Shown: positions 25,812 to 35,806, numbered from the stretch's first letter. The stretch: DNA of 64,000 nt from Synergistaceae bacterium (GCA_017448795.1 JAFSKV010000039.1:22462-86461), one strand, 5' to 3'. Notes: generated by a model from the sequence alone, not told the origin. A program made the numbers and translations.

Positions 25812-28800
25812 TCAGTCCTTGTATTCGTCAGGCCGGTTGTTCCTGTAGGTCATGTTAGCGTCCCAGTAACGATAGATTGCTGTTACCGCCCGCTTCATGG
25901 CCTGGTCGCTGTCGTGAATTGCGGATTGAACGTAGGACATGGCCGACACCTCAACGTTAAAGCTGACATCCCCGGTAACAACCGTGAACGTGTGCTTGTC
26001 CGCGAGCCTGTGCGCTGAAATGTTGCTGACACGTGCAACGTACTTGCCGCTCTCAAGGCTGGCCTCCGTGCTCTTCCCGTCAACAGACACAGAGACGCTC
26101 CCGGTGTAATCGCTCTTGGGAGTCAGGCAGACTTCCAGCGTTGTGGCCGCGTCAAGAACGAGCGTGTAGTTCACCTTCTCAATCCCGGAATCGTCAGGGA
26201 TCGTGTAGCTTATGGCATCACTTGCTGTGTCATTGCTCACCGTGTTGAAGTCCGTGCTGTCGAAATCGTTGGCCGCCTCAATCTTCGCGTGTTTGACTCC
26301 GATTGTCCAGCCGTTGTAGTCCGCAAGAACAGGCTGTACGTAGCTTCCGTAATCCTTGATGCTAGCGGCGAGTTCCCTCGTGTCCTCAGAAATAGTCTCG
26401 TCGCTCATAATGTCATCAAGGTACGTTACCGCCGTGTATGTGTGCTGAACTGTCTGACCGTCGCCGTAATTGAGCGTGGCTGTGATCTTGTCCGCCATCT
26501 GCACGGAGCTGAAGTAGCAGTTGTAGCCGTAGAGTGTGTAGCTGTTCTGCGTGATGGTCTCGGCGTATTTCTGCCCCTGCTCGTTCACTGAGGTGTCCCC
26601 GCTAACGCTGAAGTCAACCGTGCAGTCTTCCGGCGAATACGCGTCAGGAATGTACACGTAGAACATCATGTTGAGCTGTCCGCTTAGTATGAGCTGGTGC
26701 AGCGCGAATTGCGGCGCGTCTTCATCATCTGGGATCCAGCCGGATTTTGTCCACGTTGCTGTGTACGAGCGGTTTCCTGTTGAGCCTGTCTTGACTGTTA
26801 CGGTCGTTGTGGCCTCGGTGAGGTCTGTCCCTGTCCAGCCTGAGAACGTGAAACCCTTGCGCGTGGGATTGTTTAGGGTGAAGTCTGCTGACTCTATGGT
26901 GTAAGTTGCGGGGTTGTTCTGACCGTCAGCAAGAGAACCGTCAGCAAGGTCATAAGTGATTGTGTACACTGCGGCCGTCCACTGGGCATAGAGCGTTACA
27001 GTTCCTTTGTCCTGTGATGTGAGGCCTGAGACTTCCTCGCCGTCAGTGTAGCTTGAGCCGCTTCCGTCCTTCTTTGTGTTCCAGCCCGCGAACTCATAGC
27101 CTGTTATCGGCGTGTAGGTGTTCGTGAGGAGGGCAGTTGCCACATCATAGGAGAGTCCCTGACTCCTCGTGTAACCTGTGCCGTTGTTCGCGTCAAACGT
27201 TACTGTGTAGGTGTTGGCTGTCCACGTGGCTGTGTAATCGCGGCTTCCTGTTGACCCGGCCGGGATTGTTACATCCGTGCTGACTGAAGTTAAGCCCGTT
27301 CCTGTCCACCCGGCGAAGTTGTAGCCTGTACGTGTCGGATTCGTCAGCTTGAATGTTGCTGTCTCAACGGTGTAGCTTGCCGGGTTGCCCGGGTCTGTTA
27401 CGTCATTGCTGCCGAGGTCGTAACTTATCGGGTAAGAGACAACCTGCCACGTTGCTTTGTAATCACGGTTGCCTGTCGATCCTTTCGCGATTGTTACAGT
27501 TGCTACCGCCGCATCAAGGCTCGTCCCCGTCCACCCGGCAAAGTCATACCCTGTACGCACCGGGTTGTTCAGCGTGAATGTTTCGGTGTTGACATCGTAG
27601 CTTGTGGGGTTGGTCTGGCCGTCGGGCAAATCACCGCTGGCGAGGTCATACGATATTGTGTAGGTTTCCGCCGTGAACACCGCGCTTATTGTTACGTTTG
27701 ACGGGTTGGACGGCATCTCAAGCGTGTACGTATCAGCCGATTCTGTCGACATGAGTATTCCTACGTCAGCAGAGTAATTCGACGCTCCGTAACCAGTCTC
27801 GGAAGTAATCCCGCCTGTGATTGTCAGGATGAGAATATCGCTTGCGCCCGCGTAAACCGTCCCGTCATGAGCGAGTCCCTTCGTGCTTTCGTCAGCAAGA
27901 GCAACTGTTATCCCTGTGTCCGCGCTCACCGTGAAGCCCTGCTTGCCCTGGCTGGTGTAGTTCTCGTTGTCGAAGGCCATGGTGTAGTAGCTGTTGGTGA
28001 TTGTGCCTCCGCCGTAGGAGAATGAGTAGCTGAAGTCAGGATTGCTTGTGATTTCAGCGGGTGCGAACAGAGAGTCCGTGATTTTTGTCGTCGTTCTGTT
28101 TCCTCTGTCTCCTACGAAGCCGCCCCATGTGTCTGTTTTCTCGCCTAGAATCTTTCCGCTGAACACACAACCCTCAACCGTGAGAGTCGTGCTTGCCGAC
28201 TGTTCCGCGACAAACCCGCCGTGAGATCCTTCACCGTCAACCGAGCTGTCAATTGTTGCGCTGACGTTGCAGTTCTCGATTGTAGTTGTGCCTTTTGACT
28301 GGCCGATTAACCCGGCGGCATGTGGTGCGCTCGTCCTGATAGTTCCGGCGACGTTGAAGTTCTTGATTGTTGCCGTGCTTGACGTTGAACGGAACGGGGC
28401 TGTGTACTCTGTGCTTGAGTCGAAGCTGACCGTCAGAGTGTGGCCTTGTCCGTCGAATGTCCCGGAGAAGTCGCCGCTAAGGATGGTTGTTACCGGGCTG
28501 GTTTCCGTGCCTATGTCTGCGCTGAGTCTCAGGAACTTTCCGCTGAAGCTGTTCCACGTTGCTGTGTCCCCAATAGCCCTAGCGAGCAATTCCCAGCCGT
28601 CCGAGCCGCTGATGATGTAGGGCTTCTCCTGTGAGCCGTCGGGAACGTAGCCGTCAGAATAACCGAAAGCCGCGAGATCCTCCCAGTGAGCGGTATAAGT
28701 CCTGTCGCCCGAAGAGCCTGCGGGGATTGTTACTGTGTGGGTCGCAACGTCTATGCTTGTCCCGGTCCATCCTGTGAAGGTGAAGCCGTCCTTTGTTGGG

Positions 28801-31800
28801 TTGTTCAGCGTGATAGCCCCTGAGTTGAGCGTGTAGGTTGTGGGGTTATCGGCCTCGAATGCCGCGCCCTCGACTCCCGCGTAAGTTATCGTGAAGGCGT
28901 GAATGTCCCAGCTTGCAACGTAGCTTCTGTGTCCTGTCGAGCCTTGTGCGATTGTTACGGTCTCTGTTGCCGCGTCAAGGCTTGTCCCTGTCCAGCCGAC
29001 GAAATCGTAGCCCGTCCGTATTGGGTTGGCCAGCTTGAAGTCATGGGAGTCTACCGTGTAGCTCTCCGGGTTGTCTTCTGAGACTGTGCCGCCTGCAAGG
29101 TCATAGCTGATTGTGTAGACGACAATATCCCAGCTTGCGGTGTAATTTCTGTTGCCTGTTGAGCCAGTCGGAATCGTTACGTCCGTGCTGAGTCCGGCAT
29201 CAATGCTTGTTCCTTCCCAGCCCTTGAACGTGTAACCTGCCCTTGTCGGGTTGTTCAGCGTGAAGGTAGCGGTCGTTACGTCATAGCTTGTTGGGTTGGG
29301 AGTGTCTCCTGAGACTCCGCCGTTGAGGTTGTAGGTTATCGTGTATGACACAGTACCCCAGTTCGCGTTGTATGTGCGGTTGCCTGTTGACCCCTTCGCA
29401 ATAGTTACGGTTGTCTGAGGCGTTGTAGCGTCATTGCTCCCGGTCCATCCTGTGAACGTATAGCCTGCCTTGTCGGGACTCTTGAGCGTGAATGTCGCGG
29501 TCGTTACGTCATAGCTTGTTGGGTTGTCAGGCGATGCAGCACCCTCAAGCCCGGTGTAATCGATTGAGTAGACGATGATGTTCCACTGCGCATATAGATT
29601 CACGTTGGCTTTGTCTGCTGAGGTGAGATTCACGACTTTCTGCTTATCCTCGTAGCTCGTCCCGCTGCCGTCAGCCTGAGTGTTCCAAGCCGTGAAGCTG
29701 TAACCCGTCCTTGTGTAGGCGTTTGGCGTAAGGTCTTGTGAGACATCGTAGCTGAGAATCTGAAACGACATAGTACCCGTGATAGCGTCAGATCCGCCGT
29801 TGGAGTTGAAGATTACGGTGTAGGTGTGAGCTGTCCACGTTGCAGAGTACTTGCGGTCGCCTGTTGAGCCTGTGGCGATTGTTACTGTGGCAGTGGCTGA
29901 CACTGAGTCCCCGCTGACCCAGCCCGCGAATGTGTAGCCTGTTTTTGTCGGGTTAGTCAGAGTGATGTTGTCGGACTCTACTGTGTACGTTGTGGGATTA
30001 GCCGAGACAGTTCCGCCGGCGAGGTCGTAACTTATCGTGTACGTGATGAGCTTCCAGTTTGCCGTGTAGCTTCTGTTGCCCGTCGAACCCTTCTCGATTC
30101 TTACGTCCTTGCTTGTGCTTACGTCATTGCTTCCCGTCCAGCCCGTGAACGTGTAACCCGTCTTGGTGGGATTGGTCAGGGTGATGGTTGCAGTGTTCAC
30201 GTCATAGCTTGTCGGGTTGGTGCTTCCCGTTACGTCTCCGCTGTAAGTGATGGTGTACTTGTTGATGTTCCACTGAGCATAGAGAGTAACAACACCCTTA
30301 TCTTCAGACGTGAGGTTATTGACACTTTGCTTGTCGCTGTAATTACTTCCCTTGTCATCAGACCATTTGTCGAAGCTGTACCCTGTCCGCGTGAAATTGT
30401 TATCAGTGAGGGCTTGCGCGGTGTTGTAGGTGAAAGTCTGGTTCGACATAGTGCCAGTTCCGCCGTTAGCGTTGAACACAACAGTGTAGGTGTTGGCTCT
30501 GAAGTGCGCTGTGTAGCTCCTGTTGCCTGTTGAGCCCTTCGTGATGGTTACGGTTGTCTGCTTGGTGTTGTCGTCGCTAAGTGTCCAGCCCTCGAACGTG
30601 TAGCCTGTCTTGGTTGGATTATCCAGCTTGATGTCAGCGGACTCTACTGTGTAGCTCTTGGGGTTATTCTCCGCACCAGTTGCATCACTGCTTACGGTGT
30701 AAGAGATGGTGTACATGATACTCTTCCACTTAGCATAGAGCGTTACAACCCCTTTGTCCGCAGAAGTGAGGTTCTGGACTTTCTGGCCGTTCGTGTAATC
30801 CGTCCCGTTTCCGTCATTCTGTGTGTTCCATCCCATGAAGTCATAGCCTGACCGGGTGTAGGAGTTTGCTGTGAGGTCTTGCGAGGCCGCATCATAGGTC
30901 AAACTCATATCCCGCATACTGCCTGTTCCCTTATTGGAATCGAACACTACGGAGTAGGTATGCGCCTGCCATGTTGCTGTGTAGTCCCGGCTTCCCGTTG
31001 AGCCTGCCGGAATAGTTACGTCCGTGCTTGCTGACGAGAGTCCCGTCCCGGTCCACCCGGTGAATGTGTAGCCTGTCTTCGTTGGAGCTGTCAGGGTGAT
31101 TGCGTCAGAAGTAACCATGTATGTTGTGGGATTTGGTGTTGCTACTGTTCCGCCGTCTAAGTCATAGCTTATAGCGTAAGTGATGATGTCCCAGCTTGCC
31201 TTGTAGTTGCGATTGCCCGTTGACCCATTCGGAATAGTTACGTCCGTGCTTGCTGACGTTATGGCCGTCCCGGTCCACCCGGTGAATGTGTAGCCTGTTT
31301 TCGTGGGGTTGGTCAGCTTGATGGACAATGTCGTAACGTCATAGCTTGTAGGGTTGAGCTTGTCTCCTGAGATGCCGCCGTCAAGATTGTAGCTTATCGT
31401 GTAGACATCCTTCGAGAAGCCCGCGCTCACAATAACATTCCCCGCAAGAGTCGCGTCTATCGTCAGGGTATATTTGCTGTCATTGCTCGTGAGAGTCCCT
31501 GTGCTTACGGTGTAGCCCGTGAACTTGTAGCCAGTCATGGGGGTATTCCCGCCGCTGATTTCGAGGGTTACCGTATCATTTGCGCCCACGTAAATCTTCT
31601 TGTCGTACGAGAGTCCGCTCACATTTGCCGCATCAAGCGAGACCGTTATCCCCGCATCAACGCTGAGACCTTCCGGCACTGAGGCATCACCGCTGACGAT
31701 ATAGCCCTGCTTGCCCTGTTCAGTCCCGAACGCCTGCGTGTAGTAGATGTTCGTGAAGGTCGCTGTCCCGGTTCCGCGTGAGAATGTCGCGCTGTTGTAG

Positions 31801-34800
31801 CTGTTCATGCTGACTTTAGCGGGTGCAAACAACGAGTCCTTGATTGTTGTTGTCCCGGCATTATCTCCCACGAAGCCGCCGCTTGAGTGTGTCGCTCCTC
31901 CGAGAAGGCTTCCGTAGAACACATCACTGCTGAGGCTGAGAGTTCCGCCGGACTGTTGCCCCACGAAGCCCCCGTGATACCCTGCGCCGTCAACAGAGCT
32001 GTTTATCGTTACGCCGACGCGGCAATTCTCGATTGTGATATTACCGTAAGACTTGCCGACGATACCCGCCGTGTATTTCGCGTTAGTCTTGATTGTGCCT
32101 TCGACAGTGAGATTCTTTATGACAGCATCGCCCGAAATCACGCTGAACGGTGCGCTGTAATCCCCGCTTGCCTCGGTGGCATTGTAGCTGATGTATAAGG
32201 TATGCCCTTGCCCGTCAAGTGTTCCGCGAAAATCTCCGCTGATGATGGTTGTTATGGGGTCTTGCTCCGAGCCAATATCCGCACTCAGCTTGATGATTTT
32301 TCCGCTGAAGTTGTGCCACGTGCCTTCATCCACGATTACATCATTGAGCAACTCCCAACCGTCCGCGCTCACGATAACGTAGGGCTTCCCGCTTGTCCCG
32401 TCAGGAGTGTAGCCTGTAGTGTAGCCGAAAGCCGTGAGTGATTTCCAGTTTGCTGTGAAGTACAAATCGCCGCTTGAATTTGCCGGGATTGTGGGATTGT
32501 GAATCTTGTCGGGTGAGACAGCACCGTCTTTGCTCACAGTCCAGCCTGTGAAGACCTGGCCATCACATGACGGGTCAGCAATGGTGATCTCCCCGGAGTC
32601 GATATTGTAGGTTTTGGGGTTGTTGTTGTTGCTCGCGCCAGTAATGCCGAGATCGTAGCTGATGGTGTAGGGGATGATTTCCCAGTTCGCCCTGAATCTC
32701 ATGTTGCCCGTTGTGCCTGCGCTGAATGTTACAACGCCGGAAACTGTGGTAGCACCCGACGCGGTATCACTGCTGTAAGTCCAGCTCTTGAACTCGTAGC
32801 CATCCAGGTCAGGGGAAGTTACCGTGATTGCGGTCTCCACGTCATAGCTCGTGGGGTTGTTGTTGGTGATGTCCGAGCTGTGAGTGTTGATGTTGATGTC
32901 GTAGCTTATCGAATAGACAATCTTCGAGAAGTCCGCGCTGAGTATTACGTCCTTCGACAGATCCGCAGGCAGTGTCAGGGTGTACTTGCCTTCATTGTCC
33001 GCGCTCGTGAGAGTCCCTGCGCTTGCCGTGTAGCGATTGAACTTGTAGCCGGGCTTGGGAGTGCTGCCTCCGCTGATTCCGATGGTGAGCGTGTCAGATT
33101 TGCCCGCGTAAATCTTTTCCTGATACACGAGGCCGTTCTCACTGCTGGCATCAAGAGAGACAGTTATCACGGTATCCCCGCTGAGAGCTGCCGGCTTTGA
33201 CTGGTCAGCACTCACAACGTAGCCCTGCTTGCCCTGATTGTAGGAGCTGATGTCAGGCGAACCAGTGTAGTAGCCGTTCGTGATATTCACTGAGCCGCGG
33301 ACGAATCTAGAACTCTCATTAACATTGACTGTGATCTTATCAGGGTCAAAGAAGGAGTTTGTGATTGTGATTGTCCCGGACTTCCTTCCGACAAAGCCGC
33401 CGACGGAATTAGTTTTTGCGCCGAGAAGGCTTCCGGTGAACGCGCTCTTATCGATGCTGAGAGTGCCTGCTGTCTGATACGCCACAAATCCGCCGTGATA
33501 AGCGTCGCCCGTGTAATCACTGCTTATCGTTACGTCCACGCTGCAATTCTCGATTGTCGTTGTCCCGTCAGAGCGTCCTATGAGTCCTGCGGCGTATGGC
33601 TTGCTTGCCCGGATTATTCCCGAAACGTTCAGGTTCTTTATCGTAGCAGTGCCGGAAGTTGAACGGAAAGGAGCTGTGTAGTCCGCGCTGGCATCGTAGC
33701 TGACGTACAGAGTATGACCCTGGCCGTCAAACGTCCCGGAGAAATCCCCGCTTAGGATTATGGTGATGGGACTTTCCGCCTTGCCAATATCCCCGCTTAA
33801 TTGCACGATTTTCCCGGCAAAATTGTTCCACGTGCCAGTGTCTCCGAGAGCCTCATTGAGCAGCCTCCATCCGTCATCGCTCGTGATGATGTAGGGATTA
33901 GTCTTGCCGTTGGGAGTGTAGCTGTCAGTGTAGCCGAAAGCCGCAAGAGACTTCCACCCTGCTTTGTAGTGCCTGTTGCCGATTGAGCCGGACGGGATTG
34001 TTACGTCAAGTGATACTGTGCTGTCCTCGCTCAAAGTCCAGCCCGTGAACTGGTGGCCTGCTTTTGTCGGCGCGTAGATGTGAATATCGGGGGAATCGAC
34101 ATCGTAGCTTGTGGGTATGTCGCCCGATTTTGTCCCGCCGTCAAGGTCATAGCTGATGGTGTAGGTGATGATCCTCCAGTGTGCGGTGTAGTCGCGGCTT
34201 CCGACTGAGCCAGCCGGGATGACCACGTCAAGGCTTGTCCCCTCATCGAGGCTCTCGACAGTGTCCCCGCTCCAGCCCAGGAACTCGTAGCCCTTAAGGT
34301 CAGGACTCGTTATGAGGATGTCCTCAGACTCTGACGTGTAGCTTGTGGGGTTGTCGTTGCTGTTGATGTCCGCGCTGTGAGTTCCGACTTTGAGGTCGTA
34401 GCTTATCGGGTAGCGCAGGAGTGAGAGGGCTGCTTTGATTACTATTATGGCCTCATCCTCCGTTGCTGACGGCATATTGAAGGTGTGACCTGAGTACGAA
34501 GAAGTATCTCCACCTCCGTTTTGGCTGAGTGTGTAGCTGTCACAATTATAGCCAGGCCACTCAATGCTGAATTTCGCGCCTGCCAGCCCCCACGGGAAAG
34601 GAGTTATCACCAGCTTCTTGTCGAGGCTTGGGTCAGAGCTCAGGTCGAAGCTCAACTTCAGGACATCCACGCTTGGCTTGAGTGCTGATTTCTTTGTGTT
34701 GAGGTTGGTATCGTTCGCCGCGGTGCGTTTGTCGTCGGAGAACACGAAGCCCCGGGTAATCGTTACCGTTCCGCCGTAGCTTGTGGCGTTGATGAAGTCC

Positions 34801-35696
34801 TTATCCTCTGACCAGCCGAGGGAGACTTTGTCCGCGCTGATGGATACATATGCTGAGCCGCCAGAAGTTTGCTTTGTCGTAACCTTGCCGCCGCTGATGG
34901 TGATACTGCCGCCTGATGCCGGGTTTAAGCCGCTTCCTATAGCCGCGCCGTTCTTGCCGGTTGCAGTAACAGTGCCGCCGCTGATGAGGATAGTTCCAGC
35001 CGTGCCGCCATAGCCGCCCCCGCCGATGCCTGCTCCGCTCTTGCTCGAAGCCTTGACGGTGCCGCCTTTGATGGTAATTTTCCCGCCATCACGGTTATTG
35101 CTTCCTGTACTATTCTTGCCGCCGCCGCCAATTCCTGCCGCCGCATAGCCGCCGTCAGCGCTGACAGTGCCGCCGTAAATGGTGATGATACCGCCTGCCC
35201 CGTTCTGGCCGCCCCCGATGCCTGCTCCGTAATTTGGAGTGCCGGAGCCGCCCGTAGCAACAATCGTTCCGCCAACAATGGTTATCGTCCCGGCATCAGC
35301 AGAAGCAGCACTGCCGCCGATACCCGCACTACCCTCGTCCCCGGAGGCTACCAGCTTTCCTGTGCTGTCCGGGCTCGTGGCGTAAATCGTCAGGCTGTCT
35401 CCGCTCGCCACGGTGATACCCTTTGGAGCGTTGAGCTTGCTGTCCCCCGAAAGTATCAGATGGACATCCCCGCTTATCTTGATTGCGGTGCTGACGGTTA
35501 TATCGCCGCTGACAACGTACCATCCGCCAGTGTTGCCGGTTACGTCGCTGGACAGGTCATTTGAGGCCATGTCCGACGATATGACGACAACATTGCTGAC
35601 AGTGTGGGATTGTTTGTCCCAGCTGATGACGTTATTCACAGTTGCTGTCGCCGCCCATGAGGCAGGAATCATGAGCAGACACATCATGACCGCCAA
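25812..35696 (-). CDS. Giant secreted InlB B-repeat/GLUG-type surface protein, 3294 residues
   Basis: The N-terminus has a signal-like segment (VMMCLLMIPASWA) and then a Gly-rich beta-helix-like region with repeated GAGIGGG (about residues 100-265). About 20 InlB B-type (Listeria-Bacteroides) repeats follow, each with TGYTFTGW, a TVTI.. GSTGNR motif and a closing Tyr-x-Ala-x-Trp. They occur in blocks of 2, 2, 12 and 4, separated by three large modules with GLUG-like motifs. A non-repeat domain of about 310 residues ends the protein. There is no LPXTG motif, Synerg-CTERM tail or autotransporter barrel, so anchoring is unclear. The start is uncertain: TTG 35696 and ATG 35687 both lack a ribosome binding site. 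Adhesion is the likely role. Confidence 0.9.
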   Translation of the reverse strand: MAVMMCLLMIPASWAATATVNNVISWDKQSHTVSNVVVISSDMASNDLSSDVTGNTGGWYVVSGDITVSTAIKISGDVHLILSGDSKLNAPKGITVASGDSLTIYATSPDSTGKLVASGDEGSAGIGGSAASADAGTITIVGGTIVATGGSGTPNYGAGIGGGQNGAGGIITIYGGTVSADGGYAAAGIGGGGKNSTGSNNRDGGKITIKGGTVKASSKSGAGIGGGGYGGTAGTILISGGTVTATGKNGAAIGSGLNPASGGSITISGGKVTTKQTSGGSAYVSISADKVSLGWSEDKDFINATSYGGTVTITRGFVFSDDKRTAANDTNLNTKKSALKPSVDVLKLSFDLSSDPSLDKKLVITPFPWGLAGAKFSIEWPGYNCDSYTLSQNGGGDTSSYSGHTFNMPSATEDEAIIVIKAALSLLRYPISYDLKVGTHSADINSNDNPTSYTSESEDILITSPDLKGYEFLGWSGDTVESLDEGTSLDVVIPAGSVGSRDYTAHWRIITYTISYDLDGGTKSGDIPTSYDVDSPDIHIYAPTKAGHQFTGWTLSEDSTVSLDVTIPSGSIGNRHYKAGWKSLAAFGYTDSYTPNGKTNPYIITSDDGWRLLNEALGDTGTWNNFAGKIVQLSGDIGKAESPITIILSGDFSGTFDGQGHTLYVSYDASADYTAPFRSTSGTATIKNLNVSGIIRASKPYAAGLIGRSDGTTTIENCSVDVTISSDYTGDAYHGGFVAYQTAGTLSIDKSAFTGSLLGAKTNSVGGFVGRKSGTITITNSFFDPDKITVNVNESSRFVRGSVNITNGYYTGSPDISSYNQGKQGYVVSADQSKPAALSGDTVITVSLDASSENGLVYQEKIYAGKSDTLTIGISGGSTPKPGYKFNRYTASAGTLTSADNEGKYTLTLPADLSKDVILSADFSKIVYSISYDININTHSSDITNNNPTSYDVETAITVTSPDLDGYEFKSWTYSSDTASGATTVSGVVTFSAGTTGNMRFRANWEIIPYTISYDLGITGASNNNNPKTYNIDSGEITIADPSCDGQVFTGWTVSKDGAVSPDKIHNPTIPANSSGDLYFTANWKSLTAFGYTTGYTPDGTSGKPYVIVSADGWELLNDVIVDEGTWHNFSGKIIKLSADIGSEQDPITTIISGDFRGTLDGQGHTLYISYNATEASGDYSAPFSVISGDAVIKNLTVEGTIKTNAKYTAGIVGKSYGNITIENCRVGVTINSSVDGAGYHGGFVGQQSGGTLSLSSDVFYGSLLGGATHSSGGFVGDNAGTTTIKDSLFAPAKVSMNSYNSATFSRGTGTATFTNIYYTQAFGTEQGKQGYIVSGDASVPEGLSVDAGITVSLDAANVSGLSYDKKIYVGANDTVTLEISGGNTPMTGYKFTGYTVSTGTLTSNDSKYTLTIDATLAGNVIVSAGFSKDVYTISYNLDGGISGDKLNPTSYDVTTLSIKLTNPTKTGYTFTGWTGTAITSASTDVTIPNGSTGNRNYKASWDIITYAISYDLDGGTVATPNPTTYMVTSDAITLTAPTKTGYTFTGWTGTGLSSASTDVTIPAGSTGSRDYTATWQAHTYSVVFDSNKGTGSMRDMSLTYDAASQDLTANSYTRSGYDFMGWNTQNDGNGTDYTNGQKVQNLTSADKGVVTLYAKWKSIMYTISYTVSSDATGAENNPKSYTVESADIKLDNPTKTGYTFEGWTLSDDNTKQTTVTITKGSTGNRSYTAHFRANTYTVVFNANGGTGTMSNQTFTYNTAQALTDNNFTRTGYSFDKWSDDKGSNYSDKQSVNNLTSEDKGVVTLYAQWNINKYTITYSGDVTGSTNPTSYDVNTATITLTNPTKTGYTFTGWTGSNDVSTSKDVRIEKGSTGNRSYTANWKLITYTISYDLAGGTVSANPTTYTVESDNITLTNPTKTGYTFAGWVSGDSVSATATVTIATGSTGDRKYSATWTAHTYTVIFNSNGGSDAITGTMSFQILSYDVSQDLTPNAYTRTGYSFTAWNTQADGSGTSYEDKQKVVNLTSADKANVNLYAQWNIIVYSIDYTGLEGAASPDNPTSYDVTTATFTLKSPDKAGYTFTGWTGSNDATTPQTTVTIAKGSTGNRTYNANWGTVSYTITYNLNGGVSGDTPNPTSYDVTTATFTLNNPTRAGYTFKGWEGTSIDAGLSTDVTIPTGSTGNRNYTASWDIVVYTISYDLAGGTVSEDNPESYTVDSHDFKLANPIRTGYDFVGWTGTSLDAATETVTIAQGSTGHRSYVASWDIHAFTITYAGVEGAAFEADNPTTYTLNSGAITLNNPTKDGFTFTGWTGTSIDVATHTVTIPAGSSGDRTYTAHWEDLAAFGYSDGYVPDGSQEKPYIISGSDGWELLARAIGDTATWNSFSGKFLRLSADIGTETSPVTTILSGDFSGTFDGQGHTLTVSFDSSTEYTAPFRSTSSTATIKNFNVAGTIRTSAPHAAGLIGQSKGTTTIENCNVSATIDSSVDGEGSHGGFVAEQSASTTLTVEGCVFSGKILGEKTDTWGGFVGDRGNRTTTKITDSLFAPAEITSNPDFSYSFSYGGGTITNSYYTMAFDNENYTSQGKQGFTVSADTGITVALADESTKGLAHDGTVYAGASDILILTITGGITSETGYGASNYSADVGILMSTESADTYTLEMPSNPSNVTISAVFTAETYTISYDLASGDLPDGQTNPTSYDVNTETFTLNNPVRTGYDFAGWTGTSLDAAVATVTIAKGSTGNRDYKATWQVVSYPISYDLGSNDVTDPGNPASYTVETATFKLTNPTRTGYNFAGWTGTGLTSVSTDVTIPAGSTGSRDYTATWTANTYTVTFDANNGTGYTRSQGLSYDVATALLTNTYTPITGYEFAGWNTKKDGSGSSYTDGEEVSGLTSQDKGTVTLYAQWTAAVYTITYDLADGSLADGQNNPATYTIESADFTLNNPTRKGFTFSGWTGTDLTEATTTVTVKTGSTGNRSYTATWTKSGWIPDDEDAPQFALHQLILSGQLNMMFYVYIPDAYSPEDCTVDFSVSGDTSVNEQGQKYAETITQNSYTLYGYNCYFSSVQMADKITATLNYGDGQTVQHTYTAVTYLDDIMSDETISEDTRELAASIKDYGSYVQPVLADYNGWTIGVKHAKIEAANDFDSTDFNTVSNDTASDAISYTIPDDSGIEKVNYTLVLDAATTLEVCLTPKSDYTGSVSVSVDGKSTEASLESGKYVARVSNISAHRLADKHTFTVVTGDVSFNVEVSAMSYVQSAIHDSDQAMKRAVTAIYRYWDANMTYRNNRPDEYKD
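27675..28690 (-). other. GLUG-like module 3 of the giant protein
   Basis: About residues 2335-2675. The module begins LAAFGYSDGY, has GTFDGQGHTL, then GLIGQSKGTTTIENC and GGFVAEQSA GLUG-like turns, and ends in a strand-rich AVFTAE segment before the last four B-repeats. It is the most diverged of the three copies. Confidence 0.75.
31410..32445 (-). other. GLUG-like module 2 of the giant protein
   Basis: About residues 1083-1425. It begins LTAFGYTTGY, carries GTLDGQGHTLYISY, GIVGKSYGNITIENC and GGFVGQQSGGTL, and ends SAGFSK. It shares its order of elements with modules 1 and 3, so the three arose by internal duplication. Confidence 0.75.
32935..33960 (-). other. GLUG-like module 1 of the giant protein
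   Basis: About residues 580-920. It begins LAAFGYTDSY, carries GTFDGQGHTLYVSY, GLIGRSDGTTTIENC and GGFVAYQTAGTL, and ends SADFSK just before the third B-repeat. Confidence 0.75.
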
Positions 35697-35741
35697 GACG
35701 ACTTGCCAAATGAATTGTGGGAAAATTAACGCGTGTGAAAG

Positions 35742-35776
35742 GTGAGAGTTATGCCGTGAGCAGTGAGCCGTGAGCC
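35742..35776 (-). repeat. Heptanucleotide repeat tract at the transcription start of the giant gene
   Basis: Read on the plus strand, five 7-base units run without a break: GTGAGAG, TTATGCC, GTGAGCA, GTGAGCC, GTGAGCC. The last unit touches the -10 box at 35777, so the tract covers the expected transcription start and the first part of the leader. Confidence 0.75.
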
Positions 35777-35806
35777 ATTATACTGAATTACACTCAAATA
35801 TGTCAA
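35777..35806 (-). promoter_or_regulatory. Near-consensus sigma-70 promoter of the giant surface gene
   Basis: On the minus strand TTGACA (35806-35801) and TATAAT (35782-35777) are both perfect consensus hexamers, separated by 18 bases. The predicted start near 35770 gives a leader of about 75 bases that contains no recognisable ribosome binding site. Confidence 0.85.

Noticed and set aside
26745..34410. Possible CRISPR or satellite DNA in the long repetitive region
   Set aside because: The repeats are in-frame protein repeats of about 60-70 residues with diverged DNA; there is no fixed repeat-spacer pattern and no cas gene.
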